Assembly (NCBI GenBank): GCA_035647615.1 | Contig: DASRND010000036.1 | Coordinates: forward strand, 1-64,000 | Reading direction: 5' to 3' | DNA from: Bacteroidales bacterium | GTDB lineage: Bacteria; Bacteroidota; Bacteroidia; Bacteroidales; 4484-276 | Length of the DNA: 64,000 nucleotides | Part shown: piece after piece, positions 1 to 7,074 of the stretch | Layout of the letters: each line of letters starts with the position of its first letter | How positions within the stretch are numbered: position 1 is the first letter of the stretch | The notes under the pieces: generated by a model | Databases searched by the model: none | Seen by the model: only the letters and a program-made list of their open reading frames with translations | Told to the model about the DNA's origin: nothing | Translations under genes and position numbers: made by a program

Positions 1-44
1 GTTACTATCTGTATATCAATTATTTATCATATTTTATTTATTTA

Positions 45-167
45 TCGTTCCGCTGGCGTTCCGGTATCCCGGAACGGAACGAATGTTAAAAAGCCTTAAT
101 AAATCGTTCCGTTCCACTTTCGGAACCAGGAACAACCCGTTCCGTTTTTCCGATGGAACGGAACGAT
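45..167. repeat. Cluster of GTTCCG/CGGAAC inverted repeats
   Basis: At least ten GTTCC or GGAAC hexamer-like units lie in about 120 bases. They include a 7-bp hairpin (GTTCCGG, loop TATC, CCGGAAC; 58-75) and a perfect 14-bp inverted repeat, ATCGTTCCGTTCCA at 103-116 against its complement at 154-167. The cluster ends 17 bases before the small ribbon-helix-helix-like gene at 185. By analogy with plasmid and integrative-element control regions it could be an operator for that protein, or an origin-of-transfer-like site; neither is shown. The minus-strand reading frame across it is a by-product of the repeats. Confidence 0.6.
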
Positions 168-184
168 AACAAAAAACATTAACC

Positions 185-340
185 ATGAATCCAAACGAAT
201 TGCCAATTAAAATTAAATGCACGGTTGCCACAACGGTAAGCCAATACGATTATCAAAAAATAAAACAGGCCGCGCGAAAGGCAGGAATTTCCGTTTCAGA
301 GTATTTGCGCCAACGGCTTGAAATTAATCACAATCAATAA
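185..340 (+). CDS. Small ribbon-helix-helix-like protein (51 aa)
   Basis: ATG at 185 and TAA at 338-340 encode 51 residues. The N-terminal half alternates hydrophobic and charged residues as a beta-strand would (PIKIKCTVATTVSQYDY). The second half reads as a helix-turn-helix pair (KIKQAARKAGISVSEYLRQR), with the G-I-S-V-S-E-Y-L turn typical of CopG/MobC-type ribbon-helix-helix proteins on plasmids and integrative elements. It sits just downstream of a dense palindrome cluster and 20 bases upstream of the ATP-grasp gene, so it may be an autorepressor of the small operon or a mobilisation accessory protein. The fold assignment is pattern-based; no relaxase gene is in view. Confidence 0.6.
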   Translation: MNPNELPIKIKCTVATTVSQYDYQKIKQAARKAGISVSEYLRQRLEINHNQ

Positions 341-360
341 TCATTCTAAATTAAAAAATC

Positions 361-1494
361 ATGAGTAAATTTCTAATTTTAACGGGGGATGAAAATTCCC
401 AAAGCAATCAGCGTATCAAAGCGGAGATTCAAAATTTAGGCCATGAAGCCGAGATTAGAAACCCTATGCACTTTGTGCCGTTTATTTCAGATGCAAACGG
501 CCATGATCGGCTTTATTTTCGAGATGTCGAAAGCGAAAAATCTGAAAGGCTAATTGCCAAAGATTATGCAGGCGTTGTCACCAGGATTGGCGGAAGCGTT
601 TTCCTTTATGGAATGTACATCCTGCGCCAATTTGAAAACTTAGGGATATTTGTTTCCTGCCCTGCCTTCGCTGCTGAAAATTGCACCGATAAGTTTAGAA
701 CAAGCCAGCTATTGAGCCGCGCAAAAGTACCGGTGCCACGTCAGAATTTGAGTTGGCACTCAAAAAACCCTGGTGAGTTGATCGAGATGGTGGACAAAAC
801 TTTTCCCGTTTGGATTAAGCAAATTAGGGGGAGCAAAGGCGTCGGCGTTTTTCAGCTTACAGAGCCAGTATCTGCGAATCAAATTATGGAAAGTTTCAAC
901 TCCATTCCGCTAATTATTCAGCGGGATATTAATAAAAACAAGGTCGGCAAACGCTCAGATATTCGCGCCCTGGTTGTCGGCCCGGAAACGGTAAATCCTC
1001 AAATTGTGGCTTACGAGCGTATCAGTGAAAACAAAGATACACGCTCAAATTTTAGTATTCACAAATCCGGGCGGCCTATCACGTTAAACGATATTGAACG
1101 CCAGGACGCTATCAGAGCGGCAAAGGCAGTTGGTGCCGGGATTAGTGGCGTTGATATAATTCGAGATGAACAACCCGGAAGCCCTACACAAGGCAAAAGT
1201 TTTGTTATCGAGGTTAACCAAAATTTAGGCTTGAGCGGCATTGAAGAAGTGACGAAGGTAAATTGCGCCCGTATCATTGCAAAATACATTGTGGCAGAAT
1301 CGAGCAGACGGCACCCGAACAAACCATTTTGGGATATGGCGTCAGTAACAGCTTTGGTAGAAATTCTTTCACCAGGTGCGGCAACTCCTGCACCAAAAAA
1401 AATATCTCCCAGCTTGGCGACTCCGGTACCTCCCGTAAACAGTCCATCCTCTTTTATGGAAAATGTAAACCGGGTGGGCAAGGAGTTTCTTTAA
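361..1494 (+). CDS. RimK-family ATP-grasp ligase
   Basis: A 377-residue ATP-grasp enzyme resembling RimK (ribosomal protein S6 glutamate ligase) and the peptide-modifying ligases of microviridin/graspetide pathways. These activate a carboxylate as acyl phosphate and join it to an amine or hydroxyl. Visible features are an N-terminal preATP-grasp domain (about 1-95), the ATP-binding strand and glycine loop (PVWIKQIRGSKGVGV, 149-163), an SDIRALVVG segment (199-207), GVDII (263-267) and the metal-binding strand FVIEVNQNLGLSGIEE (281-296). This last corresponds to EVNSSPGLEGIE in RimK, with SSP replaced by QNL. A Pro-rich tail (about 335-365) is not part of the fold. The gene following it, after 14 bases, encodes a repeat peptide that is the natural substrate candidate. 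A plain RimK paralogue acting on another protein remains possible. Confidence 0.8.
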   Translation: MSKFLILTGDENSQSNQRIKAEIQNLGHEAEIRNPMHFVPFISDANGHDRLYFRDVESEKSERLIAKDYAGVVTRIGGSVFLYGMYILRQFENLGIFVSCPAFAAENCTDKFRTSQLLSRAKVPVPRQNLSWHSKNPGELIEMVDKTFPVWIKQIRGSKGVGVFQLTEPVSANQIMESFNSIPLIIQRDINKNKVGKRSDIRALVVGPETVNPQIVAYERISENKDTRSNFSIHKSGRPITLNDIERQDAIRAAKAVGAGISGVDIIRDEQPGSPTQGKSFVIEVNQNLGLSGIEEVTKVNCARIIAKYIVAESSRRHPNKPFWDMASVTALVEILSPGAATPAPKKISPSLATPVPPVNSPSSFMENVNRVGKEFL

Positions 1495-1508
1495 AATGGA
1501 ACCTTGAA

Positions 1509-1742
1509 ATGAATGCGCGCCCCATGGAGCACTCATTCTTTGTCTTTGATTTGGCGGCTTGGGATGAGAATATGAAAGCCCTGGATGAGATGCTATGCCG
1601 GTCGGAATTTGATTTTGATTTGGCGGCTTGGGATGAGAATATGAAAGCCCTGGATGAGTTGCTATGCCGGTCGGAATTTGAATTTGATTTGGCGGCTTGG
1701 GATGAGAATATGAAAGCCCTGGATGAGATGCTATGCCAGTAA
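1509..1742 (+). CDS. Triple-repeat acidic peptide, possible ATP-grasp substrate
   Basis: A 77-residue frame (ATG 1509; alternative ATG 1524 gives 72) made of a 12-residue leader, MNARPMEHSFFV, followed by three near-identical 23-residue repeats whose core is FDLAAWDENMKALDEMLC; the last copy ends after 19 residues in LCQ. Each repeat carries Asp/Glu side chains, one Lys, one Trp and one Cys, plus a Ser in the linker CRSEF, so it could supply both acids and nucleophiles for lactam or ester cross-links. It follows the ATP-grasp ligase by 14 bases and precedes a strong terminator, so the two are probably one operon. A three-codon frame (1496-1507) ends TGAAATG at the start, which may allow re-initiation. 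No known graspetide core motif (TxKYPSDW, TTxxxxEE) is present. A non-modified helical repeat protein is the main alternative. Confidence 0.6.
   Translation: MNARPMEHSFFVFDLAAWDENMKALDEMLCRSEFDFDLAAWDENMKALDELLCRSEFEFDLAAWDENMKALDEMLCQ
1545..1739 (+). repeat. Three tandem 69-bp coding repeats
   Basis: Units at 1545-1613, 1614-1682 and 1683-1739 (the last is 57 bp). Copies one and two differ at only two visible bases (ATG to TTG in the DEML codons; GAT to GAA at the linker). Identity at the DNA level, third positions included, points to recent duplication or ongoing homogenisation rather than an old protein repeat. Confidence 0.9.
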
Positions 1743-1831
1743 TAGGCCGTGCCTACTTTGCCTTTTCTGCATTGAAATTACCAAAAAAGGCGTCTATCTC
1801 CTTAATTAATTGCCTCATTATTGCGCTTTTT

Positions 1832-1871
1832 CCGCTAATTGGTTGATATTATACCGGTTAGCGGTTTTTTT
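1832..1871 (+). terminator. Rho-independent terminator after the repeat peptide
   Basis: An 11-bp stem (CCGCTAATTGG with CCGGTTAGCGG, two G-T pairs) at 1832-1842/1854-1864 is followed by seven T residues. It closes the 185-1742 gene run. Confidence 0.8.
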
Positions 1872-2002
1872 GTGCGGTATAGTCAAGTGGCGCGATGATG
1901 GAACCCTACGCCGCCCTGTTGGGTTCTCGTAATTTCTGACGGCGTGTTTTCATGTAATATGCCTGTGAAAGCATTTTTTGTGTGCGGAACTGTGTGCGGA
2001 AT

Positions 2003-2039
2003 TAAAAAAAGCCACTCACAAATAATTTTGTAAGTGGCT
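2003..2039 (-). terminator. Terminator downstream of tRNA-Arg
   Basis: On the minus strand the arms AGCCACT (2039-2033) and AGTGGCT (2016-2010), extended by four more pairs after one mismatch, are followed by a seven-base T run. It starts about ten bases after the tRNA 3' end. Confidence 0.75.
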
Positions 2040-2049
2040 GATTTGTAAG

Positions 2050-2123
2050 TGACTCCGCAGGGATTCGAACCCCGAACCTCCTGATCCGTAGTCAGGTGCA
2101 CTATCCAATTATGCTACGGAGCC
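2050..2123 (-). tRNA. tRNA-Arg (anticodon ACG)
   Basis: On the minus strand the acceptor arms GGCTCCG (from 2123) and CGGAGTC (to 2051) pair across seven positions with one G-T. The anticodon stem CCTGA/TCAGG encloses the loop CTACGGA, giving anticodon ACG. The T arm contains GGTTCGAACC. The discriminator base is A at 2050, and CCA is not encoded. The 3' end faces the accessory segment 1-2040, a common integration geometry. A 72-codon minus-strand frame covering this tRNA is a shadow, not a gene. Confidence 0.95.
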
Positions 2124-2172
2124 AATTTATGTCGTCGTTACTAACAAAGAACGATTTGTTTTGAGACGGCTG

Positions 2173-2180
2173 CAAAAGTA
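2173..2180 (-). promoter_or_regulatory. -7 box for tRNA-Arg
   Basis: On the minus strand TACTTTTG matches the Bacteroidota TAnnTTTG -7 consensus and lies 50 bases upstream of the tRNA 5' end. Confidence 0.5.
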
Positions 2181-2250
2181 ATTTATTTTTATCATTAAAA
2201 AAGTGACCGCCAAAATAATTTCATCCTGACAGGTTCTGCTGCCTCACATT

Positions 2251-2862
2251 TTATTTGATCATGCACCGGAGCATTTGTTGCTCGCCGATGTATCCTTCGA
2301 GTGTGTCGCCAATCTTGACGGGCCCAACGCCGGCAGGTGTTCCCGTAAAAATCAGGTCGCCCATCTTTAGCGATACAAAGCGCGAAATGTATGAGATGAT
2401 CTTGTCGAAGCTGAAAATCATTAGCGAAGAGTTGCCATCCTGAACGGTCTCGCCATTCAAAATAAGGCGAAAGGGAATGTTGTTGACATCCTCAAACGAA
2501 TCGACGGGCAGGAAAGTGCCAATTGGTGCTGCGCCATCGAAAGCTTTGGCGATTTCCCACGGAAGGCCTTTTTGTTTTTGCTGCTGCTGCAGATCACGCG
2601 CTGTAAAATCAATACCAAAACCGACCTTGTCGTAATAGGTATGGGCGAATTTCTCTACGATGTGACGGCCATTTTTACAAATTTTCAGCACCAGCTCACC
2701 TTCGTAGTGCAAATCACTGGTAAAGTCGGGATAGAAAAAAGGCCGGTTTCGGATGATCAGCGAAGTGTCGGGCTTCATAAAAAACACCGGCTCCTGGGGC
2801 AGCGGATTGTTAAGTTCGCGAGCGTGTTCCATGTAGTTGCGGCCAATACAGATTATTTTCAT
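2251..2862 (-). CDS. Fumarylacetoacetate hydrolase (FAH) family protein
   Basis: A 203-residue single-domain FAH-fold protein. It starts MKIICIGRNYMEHARE, as in FAHD1/YcgM-type acylpyruvate hydrolases and oxaloacetate decarboxylases. Diagnostic elements are VFFMKPDTSLI (substrate lid), the metal-binding HYEGELVLKI strand, the GFGIDFTARDLQ block and the C-terminal FTGTPAGVGPVKIGD loop. The family uses Mg2+ or Mn2+ to cleave C-C bonds of acylpyruvates in the cytosol; the exact substrate cannot be read from sequence. A TACTTTTG box at 2913-2920 suggests it is transcribed alone. Confidence 0.9.
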   Translation of the reverse strand: MKIICIGRNYMEHARELNNPLPQEPVFFMKPDTSLIIRNRPFFYPDFTSDLHYEGELVLKICKNGRHIVEKFAHTYYDKVGFGIDFTARDLQQQQKQKGLPWEIAKAFDGAAPIGTFLPVDSFEDVNNIPFRLILNGETVQDGNSSLMIFSFDKIISYISRFVSLKMGDLIFTGTPAGVGPVKIGDTLEGYIGEQQMLRCMIK

Positions 2863-2912
2863 GAAATAGTTAGTTGAAGCATTTGGTGGCTAAAGAATGT
2901 TTGTAAGGCTGG

Positions 2913-2920
2913 CAAAAGTA
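2913..2920 (-). promoter_or_regulatory. -7 box for FAH-family gene
   Basis: TACTTTTG on the minus strand, about 50 bases upstream of the start codon at 2862, fits the Bacteroidota -7 consensus. Confidence 0.5.
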
Positions 2921-3050
2921 AAAGATATTTGGCGTGCGGTGTTCTATTTTCTAAAAATCACAAAGCGAAAAACTTCTGGAATTATCGGGAAGCAATCGAC
3001 AGAGGCCAGAATTCTTTGGCAAAATTTGCGGTAGAACTGCTTTTAGAAAT

Positions 3051-3740
3051 TTAGATCAACTTCTTGAGCTGCATCATGTGGATGATGTCCGAGACGATTT
3101 GATCGGTGTTGAGGAATTTCAAATTGTAGTGCACGTCGTAACATTGGTAGCAGCCGCGATCTTTTGAGAAGGTATCGAGAAGTTGCCGGCGATTTTCGTC
3201 CATCTCCTTAACTTTCTTGCTGGCTTCTTTGGGTGAGAGATTATGTTTATGGGCGATGTGATCCACGCGCCACTGAACTGGGGCGATGAGGCGCACATGC
3301 AAAGACTTTTCAATGTCTCTGGTGATTTGAGCTCCAGCGCGTCCGACGATAATTGCATATCCATCGACGGCAAAAGCATGAACTACTTTTTTTATGACCT
3401 CTTTTATCTTCCAGCCGCTGTAATATTTCCGTTCGGCGAGCGACATCAGAAAGTCGTCGATACTTGTGCGACTCTCTTCGAAGATGTGTTCAAGTTTTTT
3501 ACTGTCGGTTTTCAGCTCTTGCGCCGAGGTTTCCAATACCTCTTTGCTAATAATCCTCCAGTCGCCTTTCTGGCCGAAAGCACGATAGTTGGTGTTGAGC
3601 TTTTTGGCGAGTTTTTTTGAAATGATGTTTGCTTCACAGCCGTATTCGCGCGAAAGAGTTACCACCGGGCCGGGAACTTCTTTTTTAAGTTCGTCCTGCC
3701 GGAATCTTTCTTTCAGATATTCTTCCAGAAAATTACTCAT
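3051..3740 (-). CDS. Cytidylate kinase-like family protein
   Basis: 229 residues of the cytidylate-kinase-like family. The segment GPVVTLSREYGCEANIISKK (about 24-43) corresponds to the family's nucleotide-binding start (T-I-S-R-x-x-G-S-G-G), but glycines of a canonical P-loop are replaced by CEAN, so kinase activity is uncertain. A later block, YAIIVGRAGAQITRD, is the conserved second segment, and VRLIAPVQWRVDHI resembles the LID/NMP region. It is separated from its neighbours by about 100-190 bases and appears monocistronic. Function in Bacteroidota is not established. Confidence 0.75.
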   Translation of the reverse strand: MSNFLEEYLKERFRQDELKKEVPGPVVTLSREYGCEANIISKKLAKKLNTNYRAFGQKGDWRIISKEVLETSAQELKTDSKKLEHIFEESRTSIDDFLMSLAERKYYSGWKIKEVIKKVVHAFAVDGYAIIVGRAGAQITRDIEKSLHVRLIAPVQWRVDHIAHKHNLSPKEASKKVKEMDENRRQLLDTFSKDRGCYQCYDVHYNLKFLNTDQIVSDIIHMMQLKKLI

Positions 3741-3837
3741 TGCAGATAGTTTTAAAAGTGATTGACAAAATACAAATTTTTCGCTAAAGCAAGATCAAAA
3801 CATTAACCCTTTAAAGTGCAGGTTTCGATTCATGAAT

Positions 3838-5559
3838 CTACTTCAATCCGTTATTGATAAGATCCGCCAGCTCCTGTTTTCTTTTTTGAAGCTCAGCTAA
3901 AAAATCGGTGATTGCTTTGCGCAAATGATCAAAAGAGTCGCCTTCTCTGGCGATTTCCAATATTTCGAGCGGTAACAACCATTCATTTGGGAAATCCTGC
4001 TGCAAAGTTTTCCAGATATCGGGCAGCACATCAGCAGATTGCTTTTGTTCCCGTACATCGCGCACCTCCTGATAAAGCGAATGCAATCGGCGGGCTTCGT
4101 CTGAATGAGTGATCTTATGGGTTTTTTCTTCGGGAGGCGCAAATTTCATCTGATACGCTTCCGGATCGGCGGCTCCGGAATAGACCGAAACAATTTTACT
4201 TCCTACGGCCATATCGTAAATTCCCCATTGTGGCTCAAAGAGCACCTGATCCTGATAGCGTACGGTGCATTCATCAAAAGAAAAAATCAAATTTCTCCCT
4301 TCCTGGCGAAGGATGCCCCGCAGCTTGCCCGCTACCACCACGCCTGAAACAAACTCAAGCAGGCAATGCTCACCTAAGCGTACGCCCAGCGCCTCCAGTG
4401 GAGTTATGTCAAGATTTTCGGGAGGAGTGTTGCTATTTTTAAAATTCCCGATGGGCGAACCAAATCCATCTTTATGGTACGATTTATCGTGTCCGCTCAA
4501 TTGTGCATCAGCATAGCAGAGTTGGGTAGGGGAGGAAGTTTGCAGATAGATAGCCTGTTGCTGTTTTGTAATTATTTTAGAAAAGGTTCCCGAAACCTGC
4601 AATCCCGAAGCGTAAACGGCTGTAGCCAAATGTGAAGATTTAACGGCTTTTTGCAACCCCTGTGTGCCGCCGCTCCGCTGGGCCATGGTGTCGGCAAATT
4701 CGTAGAGCACTGCGGTAAGATGCGCAAAGTCAGGTATAACAAATAGCTGTGGCTGGCGGGTTGTAATATCGAAATTTGTTTTAACAGCATCTAAAGTGTA
4801 GGGCAGTTTTTTAACATCCGAACGCAAACAACTGAAGCTCTCGCCGATGGAGGAGAGCAGCCCGGCGCCATAGATTTTTGGGTTTTCCAATTCGCCGATA
4901 AGGCCATATTCCACCGTCCACCAGTGCAGGTTTCGAATCAGCGACATCTCCGACGGCTCGCCCAAATTGGCATTGATAGCCTCGAGTTTTTGCTCTGCCA
5001 GCCTCACTGCGTCAACGTTCGAATATGGGTCGGCTTTGAGGATAGACAAATGGCGAATAGCTTCGTACTGTTTGTAATCGTTGGCGGAGGAGAGGGCTTT
5101 GGCGCCAATTTCGCCAAAAAGGCGCAGATATTCAGCATAGTCGGCGTCGGCGATGATAGGCGCATGTCCGGCAGCTTCGTGAATGATGTCGGGGGCAGGA
5201 GTATATTCTATCTGATCGATGGGGCGAATGTCGGCAGCGATTACCAGCACATTGTAGGCCTGAAACTCCATGAACGCTGCCGGCGGAATAAAGCCATCTA
5301 CAGCCACCGCCGCCCAGCCAATTTCCTTCAGGATGCGATTCATGCCGTACATATGCGGTATCTCATTGATGGAGATGCCCGTTTTGCGCAAGCCTTCCAA
5401 ATAGCTGCCATGCGCCATGCGGCTGAGATATTTTATGTTTTGGCGCATCACATAACGCCATACCGCATGATCCTGTGGCGTGTAACTATTGTAAGGCTGG
5501 TCGATGACCAGATTTAAAAGATACCGGGGGAGCTTATCGAGCACATGATTCATTTCCAT
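3838..5559 (-). CDS. Aromatic amino acid hydroxylase (phenylalanine 4-monooxygenase-like), long form
   Basis: A tetrahydropterin-dependent, non-haem-iron hydroxylase that would convert phenylalanine to tyrosine, or a related aromatic substrate. The iron ligands are visible as H127 and H132 in PDIIHEAAGHAPIIAD and E217 in WWTVEYG. I start at 5559 (MEMNHVL, 573 aa); the open frame runs 23 codons further upstream, but that stretch reads like noncoding sequence. The catalytic domain ends near residue 310. Another 260 residues follow with no recognised domain: a beta-rich middle (about 400-490) and a helical, charged tail. This length matches the long hydroxylases of some Bacteroidota rather than 270-aa proteobacterial PhhA. 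No pterin recycling gene (phhB) lies nearby. Confidence 0.85.
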   Translation of the reverse strand: MEMNHVLDKLPRYLLNLVIDQPYNSYTPQDHAVWRYVMRQNIKYLSRMAHGSYLEGLRKTGISINEIPHMYGMNRILKEIGWAAVAVDGFIPPAAFMEFQAYNVLVIAADIRPIDQIEYTPAPDIIHEAAGHAPIIADADYAEYLRLFGEIGAKALSSANDYKQYEAIRHLSILKADPYSNVDAVRLAEQKLEAINANLGEPSEMSLIRNLHWWTVEYGLIGELENPKIYGAGLLSSIGESFSCLRSDVKKLPYTLDAVKTNFDITTRQPQLFVIPDFAHLTAVLYEFADTMAQRSGGTQGLQKAVKSSHLATAVYASGLQVSGTFSKIITKQQQAIYLQTSSPTQLCYADAQLSGHDKSYHKDGFGSPIGNFKNSNTPPENLDITPLEALGVRLGEHCLLEFVSGVVVAGKLRGILRQEGRNLIFSFDECTVRYQDQVLFEPQWGIYDMAVGSKIVSVYSGAADPEAYQMKFAPPEEKTHKITHSDEARRLHSLYQEVRDVREQKQSADVLPDIWKTLQQDFPNEWLLPLEILEIAREGDSFDHLRKAITDFLAELQKRKQELADLINNGLK

Positions 5560-5792
5560 AAAAACAATGCTTTTATTTTGAATAAATAAAAATAGCAGAT
5601 TGCCAAAAATAATGGTTTTGTCCACCAAAGAATCGCCACGCTGATTATTTTGGAATTATTAACGTGAAACAGAAGTAGAGATGCACGGCCATGTTTCTGA
5701 AATGCCCATGAATGATAATCAGACAATGAATGAGTATTGGATTCTGTCCATGTTATTTTTTCGCGGGATTAAAATTTAAAATCAAACCATTC

Positions 5793-5823
5793 TTTTGTGA
5801 ATCATCATTATCCACTACCTTTG
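5793..5823 (+). promoter_or_regulatory. Promoter of the glycosyltransferase-miaA operon
   Basis: TTTTG at 5793-5797 and TACCTTTG at 5816-5823, 18 bases apart, match the -33 and -7 elements of Bacteroidota promoters and lie 30 bases before the GTG start at 5854. Confidence 0.6.
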
Positions 5824-5853
5824 CAGCCAGAAAAAAATGTGAGATAAAGATTT

Positions 5854-7074
5854 GTGAAAGCTGCGCCAAAAATATTGTTAACCATTCCACTCATGGATGA
5901 GTATGAACAAATTCCTGATTTGCTCAACAGCATCCGGCAGCAATCCTATCCCAATTACAAAGCTATTTTTTGTGTTAATCAGCCCGACCAATGGTGGAAC
6001 GACCCGGAGCGTCGCGCCATCTGCGAAAGCAACAGGCGCACCCTTGAGCTGCTGCAGGAAAAGTCGGATGCGCAGCTACAGGTTATCGATCGCTGCTCGC
6101 CGGGCAATGGCTGGAACGCCAAACATCAGGGAGTAGGCTGGGCGCGCAAAACTACCATGGATGAGGCGGCGCGACAGTCCGAAGCTGGCGATTTACTCCA
6201 AACCATGGACGCTGACACACATTACCATCCCGATTTTTTGCAGGCTGTAGCCGACGATTTTTCTGACAACGAGCAGGCGGGCGCTGCGGCGCAATGGTAT
6301 TATCATCCCCTCACCGGTGAGCAGGCTGCCGATCGAGCCGTGTTGCGTTACGAAATTTACATGCGCTACTATGCACTCAATATGTTGCGCATCGAAAATC
6401 CTTATGCCTTTACGGCGATAGGATCGGCTATGGCATGCACCCGTGAAGCCTATCGGGCCGTGGGCGGCATAACTCCTCACCGCAGTGGCGAGGATTTTTA
6501 TTTTATTCAAAAACTTAGGAAATATACACCCATACTCATTCATACCAATGCTGCTGCGCTTCCGGCAGCACGCTTTAGCGACAGAGTGCTCTTTGGCACC
6601 GGCCCGGCAATGATTCGTGGCGATGCCGGCGACTGGAGTTCTTATCCAATATACAACTATCATCTTTTTGATGAAGTGAAAACTACGTTCGACCGGTTTG
6701 ATGAACTCTTCGGCGGTGATGTGGAACTTCCCATGACCGCATTTCTCGCTGAAAAGTTTGGCCACGACCACTGGAATGCGCTGCGGCAAAACAACCGCGA
6801 TGCAGCAGGATTTGCACGTGCTGCTTTTCAAAAAGTAGATGCATTGCGCATTTTGCAGTTTCTAAGGTGGCGTCATCAACAGCAAAATGCCTCCGACGAA
6901 CAAAACCTCTACGATTTCCTGCTTGCTTTTTATCCCAACGACACCATCGTACAAGGTGTCCATCCAACATATTTCAACTTCAGCACGGCTACAGTTGATC
7001 AATTAAATAAAATAAGAGATTTTCTAACTATAAACGAAAAACTATGGCGACAGAAAACCAAACTCCTCCGATGA
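5854..7074 (+). CDS. Family 2-like glycosyltransferase
   Basis: 406 residues with a GT-A fold start (ILLTIPLMDEYEQIPDLLNS). The metal-binding DxD is seen in LLQTMDADTHYHPDF and the acceptor-site ED in SGEDFYF, both hallmarks of GT2 enzymes that transfer sugars from nucleotide donors. No membrane segment is apparent, so it is probably cytosolic or peripheral. The start is GTG at 5854, supported by the promoter 30 bases upstream; the internal ATG at 5893 would remove the first strand. It overlaps miaA and probably heads a four-gene run (GT, miaA, YCII protein, EamA). Donor and acceptor are unknown. Confidence 0.75.
   Translation: MKAAPKILLTIPLMDEYEQIPDLLNSIRQQSYPNYKAIFCVNQPDQWWNDPERRAICESNRRTLELLQEKSDAQLQVIDRCSPGNGWNAKHQGVGWARKTTMDEAARQSEAGDLLQTMDADTHYHPDFLQAVADDFSDNEQAGAAAQWYYHPLTGEQAADRAVLRYEIYMRYYALNMLRIENPYAFTAIGSAMACTREAYRAVGGITPHRSGEDFYFIQKLRKYTPILIHTNAAALPAARFSDRVLFGTGPAMIRGDAGDWSSYPIYNYHLFDEVKTTFDRFDELFGGDVELPMTAFLAEKFGHDHWNALRQNNRDAAGFARAAFQKVDALRILQFLRWRHQQQNASDEQNLYDFLLAFYPNDTIVQGVHPTYFNFSTATVDQLNKIRDFLTINEKLWRQKTKLLR

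Noticed and set aside
34-231. 65-codon minus-strand frame at the window start
   Set aside because: It is created by the repeated GTTCCG units and opposes the better-supported 51-aa gene at 185.
1883-2101. 72-codon minus-strand frame over the tRNA-Arg
   Set aside because: Its N-terminus is the translated tRNA 3' half (the familiar EVRGSNPCG pattern) and the rest has no family resemblance; the tRNA and its terminator explain the DNA.
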